Shown here one piece after another: positions 34,930 through 47,915 of a stretch of DNA of 64,000 nucleotides. The notes beneath the pieces were generated by a model. That model did not search any database. It saw only the letters and a program-made list of their open reading frames with translations, and was not told the origin of the DNA. Made by a program: the position numbers and the translations under genes. Within the stretch, counting starts at the first letter, position 1. Each line of letters opens with the position of its first letter. The stretch is taken from assembly GCA_050084515.1 (NCBI GenBank), contig CM114272.1, forward strand, positions 6,882,001 to 6,946,000, written 5' to 3'. The DNA comes from Blasia pusilla (lineage: Eukaryota; Marchantiophyta; Marchantiopsida; Blasiales).

Positions 34930-36260
34930 AAGAGAATCCATTTCGCAAGCTTCCCTATAATTGTTCACATTCTAACCACTACTCCCACTTCAAAATTTGG
35001 TGATCAATAATCAAAGTAAAGGGATTACTAAACAAATAATATTTGAAATGTTTCACAATCCATATTGCAGCTTAGCCATCTCTCTTATACAAGTTTTACT
35101 CTACCGCAACATCATTAGAGAAGCTAGCATAAGCTACTAGAACTCTCTATTCTCATGATCATGTTGGGTAAGTATCACTATATTGGTCTTCTTATGATAA
35201 GTATAAATATAATTTTTTTTAATTTAGTAGCTTGAATGCTCTGTCCCACTCATACCACTCATGGTCCACCTTTGTTAACAAGGTCTAGAATAAAGTAAGG
35301 GACTTTGCAATTATACTAAACTCTTTGGCGTATCTTCAGAAGAAATTTTTCGATCCCATAAATGCATAAACTTGACTCACATTGTTAGGGATGGAATGCA
35401 TGAAATAGTCTCTACCTTAATCAGTTGGACACGAGGTTCTACGTATATCATATAACCCAAGTACTAAATCTTCAAATATAAAAGAACTTGCACTTGCTTG
35501 GATGTAACTTCCACCCATGTAATTTTAATCATCAAAACACCTATGTAATATATGGCTCATATGCATGCTTCTCAACGATGGAACTGAAAATATTAATATT
35601 ATCAATATAACACTTGGGAATATCCAAAATTTGCAAGATCCTATCCATAACTTTTAAAAACTTAGTTAGTGCATTCTTCAACCCAACTGAAAAGAACCTC
35701 CATTCATGCAAAATGTCTTTCACATGAGGATTGATATTCCAAATTTTTTTCTTGTAGCTATTATCCAATCCGATAGGTAGTTTATGGTTTATGGCTTGGG
35801 GATCCAATGAATTTAAGATCCTTGTGTGTCTTTTGGAATCAAAGATCCAGATCTCCTTATCGATAGACATTACATTACGATTTTCCTTCTTTTGCCAATT
35901 GATATGTTTGTAATTTCCATAAATATATCTATCCATCTTGGGGGAATGATTATGGTGGATGCATCATCTATATGAGGCATCTCCACTAGTTGTGCTTAAC
36001 CAAATTTTGACTCTTGCTGGAAATCAAGGTCCGTTCCATATTCATGTATTTTTTTAATCGTAAAAATATCCATGTGTCAATAACCAACTTAATGTGATTC
36101 GGTGGACCCCTCAACGTAACAAATCATATGTGTTTAATGCAAAACAACTATTATGACTAATGAAGAACTTATGCGCCTAATACCACTCTCCTCTTGTCAA
36201 CTTGGCTCTAATATATGGCTCCCAAATCTGCACATATACTAACTAAGGGTATGGTTGCTA
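34930..36260 (-). pseudogene. Ancient relic (I) of the element E family: RT and flanks
   Basis: The minus strand aligns with element E from the RNase H region through RT to the methyltransferase-RT spacer. The 35,541-35,936 stretch matches E's RT residue for residue (GNYKHINWQ for GDYRPINRQ, GLKNALTKFLKVMDRIL for GLKNAPAEFQRVMDRIL, CYIDN for CYIDD). The catalytic YIDD is lost and stops are frequent. It is far more A/T-rich than E, as expected for an old, methylated copy losing C by deamination. Confidence 0.78.
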
Positions 36261-36480
36261 TCGAGGAGTGGAAGAGAGGAGAGAGGAAAATATTTGTAAC
36301 CCCCAAAGACAATCTATATTATTATTAGAGAGTACCCTCTTTTTTTTCAAACTCACCTCCACTTGATACTTGGCACTTTCAACCAGTAGGATTACTTGCC
36401 TTCTAAATCAATGAGATTGCTCAAAATTCATCTAAAATGGCACTTGCTAATTTTGAATGTTGATTCTTATTTTTTAATGT

Positions 36481-36518
36481 AATTAAACTTGTGCGTTGCA
36501 CATGCAGGCTCCACTAGT
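36481..36518 (+). mobile_element. Helitron 3' terminus (hairpin plus CTAG|T)
   Basis: AATTAAACTTGTGCGTTGCA is followed by a short spacer and CTAG, then a T. The TGTGC/GCACA stem just upstream of CTAG is the standard Helitron 3' end. The body of this element is not identified; it would lie to the left. Confidence 0.6.
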
Positions 36519-37878
36519 TTTTTTAAAGAAAATTCCTTGTGATTTGATGAGAGTTTCCTACATGTTGAAGAAAGGGACGAAATTTTATGTTCATAATTTA
36601 AATTTATTTCCCCCCTTTTTTTAGGCATTGCCTCAAAGAAGTTTAATTCTTCTTCCCGATTGTGGCAACCCCTTGGGAATCTGAAAAATTACATAGGATA
36701 TCAAGCACTATTGTATCCACTATCCTATAAGTCTTTGTTTTCAAGATATGCCCTCTATTATCCACATAATTAAACTCTTCAATCCCCTATGAAGTCATGA
36801 GCGGTACGACACTAAAACAATGGTGTGATACGATCATCAACATCTTAGTACAGCCATATGCATTACAACACGTCCATGATTGACCAATGCACGTCTAACA
36901 CCTCTTAAAGTATTCTAGTAATCCAAAATCACTCAAAACTATTGGTGGCACAACATATTGTGGCATAGTGCAATGAGTGAAGATCTCCAAAATGTAGAAT
37001 ACCACCTTGCGTTGAGCTCCTACTTGTCTAGTCGATTAGTAACGCACGATGATAAAAAAAAGCACATTCCATTGAAGAACTAGAACATGTCATTTCTTCA
37101 AGTCATTATTAGCCTCGTTAATAAATGTTGGTGCAACATAAAAATCATCATATTGGACTTTAAAACTAACTATCGATGACATCCAAAAATATAAATCAAA
37201 TTGCAGTAAGTGTTAAGCAACTTGATGGTTGGCATGGTGCAAAGATGGGCATAGTGAGTTGGTGTAGCCAATGGTCATCGCACTCTTCAAGATGCAATTT
37301 TCAATGACATAGAAAATCTAGAGTCGGCTAGAAAACTTTACCTAATCAACCTCTTGATGTATTTTGTACCATTAATTTCTTATCTGTTTCACATTTTTTT
37401 TGGGATTACATTCCAATTTTTTTTCTACACCATCAACAACTTGACGACAATAAAGGGCATCCTATGTAGTGAAGATTCAACATCCTACTACCCTAAATAT
37501 ACCAAAATTTGGGCAACGCTTTGGCGTTTGTCATTCTCATACGAAAATTATGGTATTAAAAGAAACTAACTAACATCTAGGATACTCCCTTAGGCTGCAA
37601 TATTGGATATATGGATCCTTAGCTACAAAATTAATCTCCATGCTCTCATTCCAAAGCCCATAGGTTTGTTGCCTCATGGAAGGAAGTTCAAACTGAGGGT
37701 TCAATAAAGAGAGAAACTTTCTCTCCCTGAGGTATACCCTATCCATATCCCAAGCCCTCTCCTTAGTGATACGTGAAAAAAAAAACACTTATCTTATGAT
37801 TTTTTTTGAGGTAGCCAAAATAACATGAAGGCCTAGAGAGATCCTTTCTAATTCTCCTTTTAGGAGGTCATGGTAACC
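36519..37878. other. No gene recognised
   Basis: A/T-rich intergenic sequence, several short open stretches with no domain and no repeat partner in the window. Confidence 0.5.
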
Positions 37879-38205
37879 AAGGTTGCATACAGATAAAGTC
37901 CATGTTATCTGACATGTCCATGTTTGTCATATGGAAAGACTTGCCCATGTGGGTCCCACCTCCCCCTTTATTGTCTCCCCACCAAACTTGCCTTTGTGTT
38001 CTATGCTTACTCATTGCTTCCTCCCTACATCTCCACTCTCTCTCTCTCTCCCCTCTTGTTGCCCCACTCATATTCACCCTACCTCCGACCATCAGCAATA
38101 AGTGTGGGCCCTACTTCTTGCAATCCATGTCAGTCGACATGTCCATACTTGTCCATCTATGCCCATCTTAAGGACGAACTTGTCGATTTTGATGCAACCA
38201 TGATG
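37879..38205 (+). mobile_element. MITE-like repeat, copy 1
   Basis: About 325 bp, starting CAAGGTTGCAT and ending ATGCAACCATG, so the ends form imperfect terminal inverted repeats. It matches 46,010-46,337 in inverted orientation throughout. No coding potential. Confidence 0.6.
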
Positions 38206-39689
38206 ATTACTTACGAGTGTAGGTCACCCTTCCCTTTATGAGTGGCACTCTTAGGTAGGTGCAACTTATCATGTGTCTTTTGTCCCATTATGAGGGTTTT
38301 GTGATTGGTGATTACACTTATAGGACCAAGTGAGATGTGTCATGCAAGAAGAGTGTCATCTTTTAAGAAGCCTTAGCGTCATATGGTGACACTTGGTTGG
38401 ATGGGAATACATATATTTTTCATGTTGTTTATGACTTGATATGTATGGGTAACCTATATACACATGTTACCATGGAGTTTATTGGAGAGGGGTATACTCT
38501 TGATGACTTTTATTTGGAGCTTATCTTCCTTAGATCCGGCTAGGTTGGATCTGTGATACGGTGCATCTATTTTGTTATATTGTGCATTTTACATGTTGGC
38601 AAGTTGGGGATGGTAGGCTAGCCTTTCACGACGATGTGCTATACATCATGTTTTGTATTGCTCATGAGATTGGCTTCAATGTATAATGCGACACTATTCC
38701 ATGCTTAATTCCCTTATTTGCGGGAACTTATATAATGCGAGAAACTAACTTGTTGGTGGTCAAGTTTGTAGTTAGAGATCCAACACGAAAGTCAAATGAG
38801 ACACATGAGATTGCACAAGGGAGATTACTACAAGGACTTGTAGCGACGGCAAAATGGAAGAAGACTCCACTTTCTAGTTATCTTCACCAAAGAAGTTGTT
38901 TCGCCTCAAAGTTTATTAAAATTTAGTGTAGTCACATGCATTCACGAGACAACTCACTAGTGTTATGTATTTTGTTGCTTTGTTTATCTCTAATCAAGTG
39001 GGAATTTCCTTACGCCCCTACATGTAGGAGCCGTTTAAATCTCTCTTCGGCGGAGCCTTCTGTCCCTTTTTTTCTACATCGCAGTGAGTCTCTCTAGGTG
39101 TCTCGCCTTTCACGTGTCTGCTTTAGTACCGTGGGATCGCATCTATCTAGTAGGATATCGACCAGTGCTTGACATTATACTGGTTGACAAGTGACTAGCT
39201 TCCCGCCCTCACACATTCACGCCACACACTTGAGGTAATACCGCCATCTTCACGCTCTGAGCTGCGATCTCACTTCGTCCTTTCATTCGTGCGTGCATCT
39301 AGTAATTTCCTCTCCTTCGCATGTCTATTCTTACGTAGCCTATCCTGTCTCTTTGTCCCTTCTTTTCTCTGCCTCCACAATCTCTACGAACGTCGCACGA
39401 GGTTGTATCTCCTGCTGTGTTCTCTTGTCAATCAAAATCAATCACATCCGTATGGACCACGATGTAGGATGCTCCTCCTACCGATTTCCGTTTCTGTCTC
39501 TACATAACAATGCACGTACGCCCCCACATTTTCTTTTGACCATTTTCTCATACTTGTTTGCTGGTATTCGCTCTGGGAATTCTTTACACACTTATCTTAG
39601 TCTTACCGCTCTCTTCGCCGCTCTTTCTCTCTTGTTCCTGCTGCGCGCTCGCTCGACCATTTCACTCTTCGTGCTTGATAGTCGCTCGA
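38206..39689. other. No recognisable gene; one small unknown open stretch
   Basis: A 63-codon + frame at 38,735-38,926 (contains VVKFVVRDPTRKSNETHEIA) looks like part of a longer decayed protein starting near 38,380, but I do not recognise it. The rest, including a C/T-rich open stretch 39,293-39,763, shows no domain. Confidence 0.35.
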
Positions 39690-40300
39690 CCATTTTGTTC
39701 TTCCTTTGTCTCTACTGCATAGTCGCTCAACATTTCGCCTCGTGGTACCAAGCTATGTGCTAATCCGCCCGGGCCATATCATTGTCTCTGCTGCGAAGTC
39801 GCTCGAGATTTTTCCCAGTGGTACTCAGGTGTGTGCTAATCCGCCCGGGCCTAGCATTATCTCTACTGCAAAGTCGCTCAACATTTCTCCTAGTTGTACT
39901 CAGTTGTGTCCTAATCCGCCCGGGCCTTTTAATTGTCTCTGCTGTGAAGTCTCTTGAGATTTCGCCTAGTGATACTCACCTATGTGGTAATCCGCTCGGG
40001 CCTTATCACTGTCTCTACTGCACAGTAAGTCGATATCTTGCCTAGTGCTACTCTGCTGTGTGCTAATCCGCCCGCGCCTTATCATTTTCTCTGCTGCGAA
40101 GTCGCTCGAGATTTCTCCTAGTGGTACTCAGTTGTGTGGTAATCCACCCGGGCCTTATCATTGTCTCATAGGAAATCAAAATTTTGCTACTCTGCTGTGT
40201 GCTAATCCGCGCTCGCCCTATACTGCGGAGTCCCTCGACATTTCGCCTACTCATACTCAACTGTGTGCTAATCAGCTTGGGCCTTATCATTGTGTTGCGG
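39690..40300. repeat. Minisatellite, about 76-bp unit, 8-9 copies
   Basis: The core TAATCCGCCCGGGCC recurs at 39,761, 39,837, 39,912, 39,988, 40,064, 40,140, 40,203 and 40,269, a 75-76-bp period for five intervals, then 63 and 66 bp. Each unit also holds a GTCTCTnCTGCnnAGTCGCT segment. Open frames through it (Cys-Ala-Asn-Pro-Pro-Gly-Pro repeats) are by-products of the repeat, since all frames drift between units. Confidence 0.88.
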
Positions 40301-42449
40301 TTCTTCATGGTTTAGACCTTTCCCAGATTTACTCTACTTTGTTAGACATTCCTGTTACTCGTACAGCTACACTCTGTTCTTTTTCTGTTGTTTCTGTTGC
40401 AAACTCGCTAGACCAATTCCTTGTTCCTGCTCAATACTCGCTCGAGCATTTCTTTATTTCTTTAGCCCTGCTGTGTACTCCCTCGATGATTTTGCCTACT
40501 TCACTCAGTTGTGCGCTGGTCCCCCCGGCCTCACCATGCTACTGCATCACTAGTCATCCGCTGTCTTCTGCCCATACTTCACCGACTTGCTGTTCTTGCG
40601 CTTCTACAAATCCGACTTCTGCTAGTTGTCTCCTCAGACCGCCCTCCTTCACTCGACCTTCAGCACCTCGTGTAAACCGAACTCTCTATTTCCTCCACCG
40701 CATATATGCCAGCCGCGTTATCCGAAAAGCCCTAACGTTTGTGTTAATAGATGATCTGACTCCCACGGATTTTGTTTCAGACATTGCACCTTGCTCGGAC
40801 GTAAGGTACGCCTACTGGCTGAAAGTATTCTAGGTGAGCTTTGTAATGACGCCTTTTCTTATTGGTATGGTCTTCTTTTGTTTTCTGTCTCAATGCACTA
40901 CATTCGTTCCTGAAGATATACAGTAGTCTTCACTACTTACTTTACTCAGCTTCCGGATTATCTCTTGGCTACTTCCTTTCCTTATCTCTCATCCTTCATC
41001 GGTTCCTTACTGATACCTGATGCATTCAGCTTTCCTAAAGTTCTGCCAAGGGTGATCACCTTCAAGATGATAGGTCTTCCTACAGGTTTTCACCTTTGGT
41101 AGGCTTTAGAAGCCATGTTCTGTCATGTATCCAGTGTTGATGATTTATCATGTATGCCACTTTTAGTATTTTCCTCTTTCATATTTTCAACTCTATGAGA
41201 GCCAATCGAGTTCTGTTCTGCAGCTTCGTTGTATTTCAGGACGTCCTCATGCAGTTTCAAGTAAGAAAAACAAGGTGCGTTGATATAGTCTAATAGAGTA
41301 GAGCATGTATCCGAGAAAATATAGAGACGGAGAAATCCTGAGAGAAGAGAGAACGGAGAACATGAGTGGGTACACTCTTACACAAGTGCCAATGGAGAGG
41401 CGGCTGGAGATCTGAAGTCTCTGGACAGAGGTTAGGTCTTGGTTTGTTTCTTCATGTGAACCCATCATCAGTGTCCATGATGGTCTATCCTCTCTGATGC
41501 ACTTCTATCTTAACACAATTCAGGTGACATTTGTACCATACTCATGAGCACTTTCCATCTTATTTTTGGCTTACTCTATAATTTCTTTTTTTAGCTGTTG
41601 AATTTTGCTATTCAAGCACACACTTATTACACCTCACAATGCCTACTTACAGAGGACACTCTGTTCAACCAGACCATACCTTGAACCGTATAAGATGTAC
41701 GAGAAAGGCACATTGGTTATCCCTACTTTGCAACAAGACTCGTTTATACACTTGTAGACAACGAGCCATAGGCAGCTATCACACATCCCTCAAGATAGCG
41801 TGCAGACTAACAGCATGCCATTAGCCATGTGTGGATGAGTATCTCACTAGATGGATTACTTTATGTTCAAACTTCATTACTAAGATGCAGTGTTTTGGCT
41901 ACTGCAGAACAGTTCTGTAAGCTACTACAAGAGTCAAAACGACCATAGTAACAGATGCACAGTATCCACCATATGCTCTAGGCAATGGGTTCCTTGTACC
42001 TTACATTATTTCAAGACCTTCTGAATTTTACGCATGTGATCTTGGTACTAAAAGCACATCACGAATTTCCCACATCTGCTACATGACACCATCCTCTATA
42101 CATGAGATTTTGGATCCTAGTCCACTACATTTACAAATGCATTCTATTGTAGACTCCCACATTGGGATAATAGAAAAGTACAATGGGTTCAATAAAGGAT
42201 TCTCCGATCCTACTTCCTGGATAGACACACCCCTTGTAGGCTAGAACATAAAAACCAACAACCCTTCAAAACTTGAAGAAATCATGCAGAAGCTTGAGAA
42301 AATTTTTCACAAGAACTTCACAATGAATGAGTTACTTCGACACTACAAATGCTTACTGGAGCTACTTGAGCCTTTGATGGATTAGTTATTCTACCTGGTA
42401 ATGCGGTAGATACTATCCTCAAAGCCTCCCAAACAAAGGAGTTCTTAAA
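40301..42449. other. No recognised gene; open stretch upstream of Helitron 2
   Basis: The + frame 41,944-42,243 is open for about 99 codons (contains QYPPYALGNGF, EKYNGFNKGF) but I cannot assign it. A second open run, 42,250-42,385, is Leu/Lys-rich. Either could be a Helitron accessory or captured sequence. Confidence 0.3.
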
Positions 42450-43230
42450 CACATGTCCTTGGACCCTTATTAAGAAGAGATGAACGTTCTGCAGGATGTG
42501 ACATACTCTTTACTTGTGTTAGGTGTTAATATTCAATAATGGCTCTATATGTTTCCGCCATGAGGAAAATTCAAGAGAACACCTTCTAACAAGCTCTATA
42601 TGTACATCACCAGATCCAAGGTTAATAATAGAGACTGGATTTTTTTTCCATGCTCCTTACTTGAGGGGTTACTTTTCAGGAGTAGGAACTTTCTATGACT
42701 ATATGAGGTTAAGATCAAAACAACTCTTTACTCCATTTTCACTCTACACTCTCTATCCTCTTGTTATGCACCAGCTCCAGCACTCTATTTAATTATGTCT
42801 TCATCTAACAACTTTTTCCTTAATAGATATCTTGACAGATTGAGAAAACAAAATCCAGACCTACTTGAAGACAAACTATACACCATGTTATCAAAACATT
42901 CCATGAGTCCACAAATGCCAAGAATACCTTCGGAAACACCTTAAAGATTTGAAAACCATGGTTCATGCATGGGGCATGCCACACTTTCTTTTAACATTGA
43001 CTTATGATGAAGTCTCCCAAACTAGATGGGCAAAAATTAGCAATATAGAGGACATTCTACGCAAATTTAACACCAAATCCACTTGGAGACAAGAGTGTGC
43101 ACAACTGTTCCATACTAGAATACATACTTTCCTCTCTCAGTTCGTGCTATCAGGACCGATGATACTCGGAAAGATACTTGACTATGTCCTCCGTTACGCC
43201 ATCTAGGGACGTGGTAGTCTATACCACCAT
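42450..43230 (+). pseudogene. Helitron 2 protein: N-terminal and Rep part (broken)
   Basis: Frames 42,450-42,530, 42,523-42,792 and 42,949-43,206 match Helitron 1. Shared runs are MNVLQDVTY/LNMLQDITY, the NNGSICF/DNGSLFF segment, AWGMPHFLLTLT and ILDYVLRYAI. The HUH site has changed from H-F-H to Y-H-H (GRGSLYHHMIFW, 43,209-43,243), so the first metal-binding His is missing. A stop precedes it. Confidence 0.78.
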
Positions 43231-44122
43231 ATGATCTTTTGGGTTGAACAGTCACATCTGAAATATGTGCCTACATACCTACACTCTACACATATTTCTA
43301 TAAAGCTTAGAAAACACTACCACACTCTTCAACACAAAATATTCCCCTACAAGCCTACAATTACTTAGGGATTATGTAATTATAGAACAACTCCACCGTT
43401 GCAAAGAAGGTATGTGTATTATTAGGAAGAATAATAACCAAAGGCCCTATTGCCGTCTAGGATTTCCTACAGATACTAACAATTAGCTCATACCATATAT
43501 CCACCTACAGTCAATGTGTTGGGTATACTATAGGCCATCTCATGTCCACAGGAATATAATCCCTTATCATCTTGTCATACTCTTGCTTTGGGGAGCATAC
43601 ATGAACACCCAACGTGTCACTAATGCTTATAGGTCCTTTTACCTACTTAAATATGCACTCAAATCAGAGCCCATTGGTTCACTTGACATAGACACCGAAA
43701 CTGCCCAATGTCTAGGACTCGAAAGCCTAGACAAAGTTAGGCTAAAACTTATCTTTGGTATTGTACTAAATAGATCAATATTCTCCACTGAAGCCTTTTT
43801 GGCATCCATGCGAATACCAATAATCTTCCATTCACAGTCTATCAAATACATTGATTCAAACCCTCCCTATCGGCGAACACCGCTCTACAAAAACACATCT
43901 GTACCTTGTATTCATCCAGTAGTACTCTACTCCAATAGACCCATTATATTATACTCACTCTCACTCTCATTCACAGACTACTGCACAAAATATGAGGTAT
44001 TTAAGACATCAAAATCCAGCAGTGCAGAATCCATAGGTTTAGATGCGCTCAGTAATTTTGTCTACACTACAACACGTCTCGTTAGGTTTACAGAGTTCCA
44101 TCCCCTCCGTCAATGGCAATAA
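43231..44122 (+). pseudogene. Helitron 2 protein: Rep-to-helicase region
   Basis: A 202-codon open stretch (43,514-44,122) matches 1,290-1,846 of Helitron 1. It is the longest intact piece of the Rep-helicase linker in the window. It contains LKYALKSEPIGSLDIDTE and a Pro/Tyr-rich CIHPVVLYSNRP segment. Confidence 0.7.
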
Positions 44123-45664
44123 TTCCTCTACACCATCCTCTTAAAACACGTTCCTTGTAGATCCGAGGACACATTTTTGTCCTCTTCTTCTACACAATGG
44201 ACTTATCTTCATGAATGCTTACATCGACACATCATTATTGGAGAAGAATCTATCAATACCCTCATCAGAAAATATGTAGTTGAAAATGTATGGAGTACCT
44301 TCCACACATCTGAAATAATTTCGAAATGTGAGAGCATCCTCAACCCAATTATCACTTATGATATACAACTCTTTCAAGATGAAATCATCCATTTTCCTCA
44401 AGAATGTCATGCTACACCTTATCCCCTTGCTGATGACCCTTCTACAAAATGTTTAAATGATGAGCAAGAAGCTTTATTCACACTAATTAGACATACCACG
44501 TGAAGATTGCTTCCTCTCCAAGATGCCCATGGATATGAAAAATTTTCTTTATAAACTTTATGTGCAATTATTGGCACACAGCAGGTAGAAGAACACTCTT
44601 GGCTGCTACAATTGGAATTACAACAACAAGGCTTCATATAACAGCTACCATAGTAAACTCCACATTTTCTTATTCCTATTCAAGGAGATGCTAACACAAA
44701 ACTGAAAGATGCAATTATCATCATTATAGACAAATGCTCAATGCTTACGCCCCGCCTCATGTAGATCATTGCTATGCGCCTTAATGAAACAAGACCCGCT
44801 ATTGGTGTAGACATTCTCCTCACACGTTTAGTTATTTTGGTAGGCAACATGTCATAATTACCTCATGTATGTAGCCATAATTTTACTCATATATGTAAAA
44901 TCTGTCATCTTATGTCTTTACCTTTGATGAGCAAGGCATCTACATCCACATCGTGTACAAACGTGCGTCAAGTTGAAGATGCTACTTATCTATAATTTCT
45001 AACATTGATTAGGCACTCTATACCAACTTCAGAGCAGATTCAAACTTGCCTCGGCCATTGTTTCGTTGATTGTTTTTCTAGTAGTAGATTACATCTAGGA
45101 TTCCACAATAGTAATTTGCTCGCATCATTCAGATGTTCAACTTTTCAATACAATAAGCCTTAACAATAAGTACTTTGGGCAAGCATCTATTGTTGTCGTA
45201 GAAGTTGTCACAGATGCACCGATAACAAGAGAATTTACTTAATGGATTAATGATGAAGACTTCCACCAGCTAAACTACATTGTAGTAGGTTGCATTGTTA
45301 TGCTTACATCAAATGTCAATATTGCTATAAAAGCTGCAAATGGCTCCACTGGTTTAGTTATTGATACCAGCTATAAAGTGCATGTAGTGCACACTATAAC
45401 ACTTAAGTTAGCTTACACAGGTAGCCTTGTAAACATTACAAGGACAAATGTTTCTACACTCAGGTATGGCTTTGATATGAAGTACACTAAGAAGACTTTC
45501 CCACTCACTCTTGGCTATGCTATGACTGCACATAAGAGTCAAGGTCTTACAATTGAAGGCATATGTTTGTTAGTAGTCAAATTTGCATTTGCTATAGGAT
45601 TCGTCTATGTAATGCTCTCTAGGGTCACAAGTAGGCAACACTTGCGTATCTTTAGTGATCTCTA
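44123..45664 (+). pseudogene. Helitron 2 PIF1-like helicase (broken)
   Basis: Pieces give a decayed Walker A area (about 44,515-44,560), the Walker B-like IIIIDKCSML (about 44,718), VILVGNMS.LPHVC (Asp of the GDxxQLPP motif changed to Asn), and an intact C-terminal stretch 45,300-45,665. That stretch has GCIVMLTSN, FPLTLGYAMTAHKSQGLTI and FVYVMLSRVTSRQHLRI, the canonical PIF1 motifs V and VI. Frame breaks between pieces make it non-functional. Confidence 0.82.
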
Positions 45665-45975
45665 ACCTAAGGACTTCAAGACATTTCAAATTAGAGCATG
45701 AGTTGTGCACACACCACAAGCATATATTTGTTTTGTACTTTGTAGAATTTCAATGAATGACGTAGTAACCAGATCTAGGGATAGGAAGCAAATTCCTACT
45801 GCCCAAGATGGTGTCTAGTTAACACGTGAGACACATCTCACGTAGACCTCTCCATCTCCTTCGACTGACATCAGCAACACTACGAACCATCACACCTCTC
45901 AAGTACATTTCTCCACAAGCTACTTTTACTATACTCCCTCTAGAGTGTTCAAATCATCTAACTCTCCACCAGGTA

Positions 45976-46365
45976 CATTGAGTATCATACTCAAAAAGTC
46001 CATATCCTATATGCATGGTTGTACAAATACGGACAAGTCCTTCCTTAGGATGGACATGGACGGACAAGTCTGGAGATGGGGTTCCAAGAGGTGGGATCCA
46101 CACTTTTAGTCCATGATGGAAGGCAAGGCAAGGATGAGAGGAGCAATGAGGGAGGAGGGAGTGGAGGTGGAGGGAGGAAGAAATGGGGGAGTATGGAACA
46201 CGAAGGCAAGTAAGGGGAATGAGAAAGAAGGAAAAGATGGGGCCCATACGGATAAGTCCTTCCATAGGACAGACATAAGTCCACGGACATGGACATGTCC
46301 ACAGACGAGGACTTTGTCCACATGCAACCTTGCCTATATGAAATTTGTGAGTATGATACTCAATG
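45976..46365 (-). mobile_element. MITE-like repeat, copy 2, with 18-bp perfect terminal inverted repeats
   Basis: Both ends carry CATTGAGTATCATACTCA in inverted orientation (45,976-45,993 and 46,348-46,365). A second, imperfect inverted pair lies inside (CATGGTTGTAC / GCAACCTTG, then GGACAAGTCC / GGACTTTGTCC). The core matches copy 1 at 37,879-38,205. No transposase is encoded. Confidence 0.7.
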
Positions 46366-47915
46366 ATGTCAAAACATACCTGAGGAATCTGCACCACGTT
46401 TTGTATGTCCAACCGAAAATCAGATGAGATTCTGCCATAATCTCGCTCTTGTACCTGGATTCTGGACATACAGAATAACCATCAAGCAAATACAAGCAAT
46501 TATCACACAAGGCAAGGCATGGGACGAGAAATTTTGTTCAATCAACAAATATGCCCCTACTACAGGTACAACTTCCAATGTTTTGTCTTCCTTTCAATTC
46601 CTTTTTCCATTCTACCTCTGAGAAGGCTGCTTTTGAGCCATCTAGGCTTGTCACATCACCAACAAAACAAAAATGCTCCTAGTCTTCAACCATGTAATAG
46701 CCCTTTGTCATAATTATTCTCCTTTGAGTTCTTCATTATTTTCCATTTCTTTCCTTCAATATTTCTTATACCCACTAATCTGATTTCTTTCCAGGTTCAT
46801 TAAGTTCCAATCACAGGCCACTCATTGTCTTCATAACTACTTACCATACACATTTTTTTCCAATTCTGCAGAATTCTGCATGTGCTCAACATTCCCCACT
46901 CATCTTCTCCTTTCCTTCATAATTTTTCATTGTTTTACCTTTATTACATACTCATGTTTCATCCCTCTATTCTGACTTTCAACTTGACCTGATTCCTACA
47001 GTGGACTCCAACTATCAGGCTTAGGCATTCTCTTCAAAGCCTGTTTGGCACCATTCAGTTCCTGTTTAGATCTATCGGGATACACTACTTCAACTTACTG
47101 CCACATAGGAGGACTTGGCAAGGTTGCCGATTAGATTTGATCTACATGAGGACCTTATCTCCTCTTTGTATGAGGAGATAGACATGAATACTGAAACAAT
47201 CTCTTTTTTTTACTAAGAAATTGAAAGATGGAAATGCACACTTCAAAGCCTTTATCCATAAGCTTCAACCACTTCTTTCAGCTGATCCTAATCTCTTGCA
47301 GCAGGCGACCATGATTCAATCAACCTTGCGCAAGTGATAGGATACTTTCAGCTTTCTTTCACTGCAAACTGAAATATGTGGATATGATATTTTGCTATTC
47401 AATATCAGGATTGCCTCTAGTAGAGGGCATTCACTGTCCACTCAAATTTTGAGGAACTCTTGTATTTTCTGTGCACTTTTTCGTTTCAGGTTTGAATATT
47501 TTTTTTACTTAGATGTTGAATATCTGTTCAAATCTTCCAGAAGGTCACTACTATAATCCACAATCCACCATCACATAATAAATTAGAGTTTGTTGCTTTC
47601 CTTCAAACTTTATCAAGACTCATACACAATAAAAAAAATATTCAAACCTGAACGATTACACATTTTATGCCTCAATGACATACACACCATAAAATTACAT
47701 TAACCCACTCATTCTTTATGGTAATATTTGCACCACTTTTTGTAATTAATGTACAAATTTTATAATACATAATCACCTTTAACGTAATTTTCACTCCTCT
47801 TCTAAAACCACATCATACACCACTAAGTCTTGCAAACTAGTTTTAATTTAACTCCCCCTTATATGCTTTCGTTCTTTGCTTTTCAGACACTATACACACC
47901 CACCAATATAACCCA
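46366..47915. other. No gene recognised
   Basis: A/T-rich sequence with short open stretches; nothing assignable. Confidence 0.5.

Noticed and set aside
39690-40300. Regularly spaced repeats that might suggest a CRISPR array
   Set aside because: The units are tandem with no distinct spacers, and the sequence is clearly eukaryotic transposon-rich DNA.
40045-40833. 262-codon open frame
   Set aside because: It begins inside the 76-bp minisatellite and continues in C/T-rich sequence. Low complexity, no domain; other frames are open as well.
41944-42243. Open stretch resembling glycosyltransferase (QYPPYALGNGF)
   Set aside because: The resemblance is limited to a few residues and no further motif of that family follows. 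Left as unrecognised.
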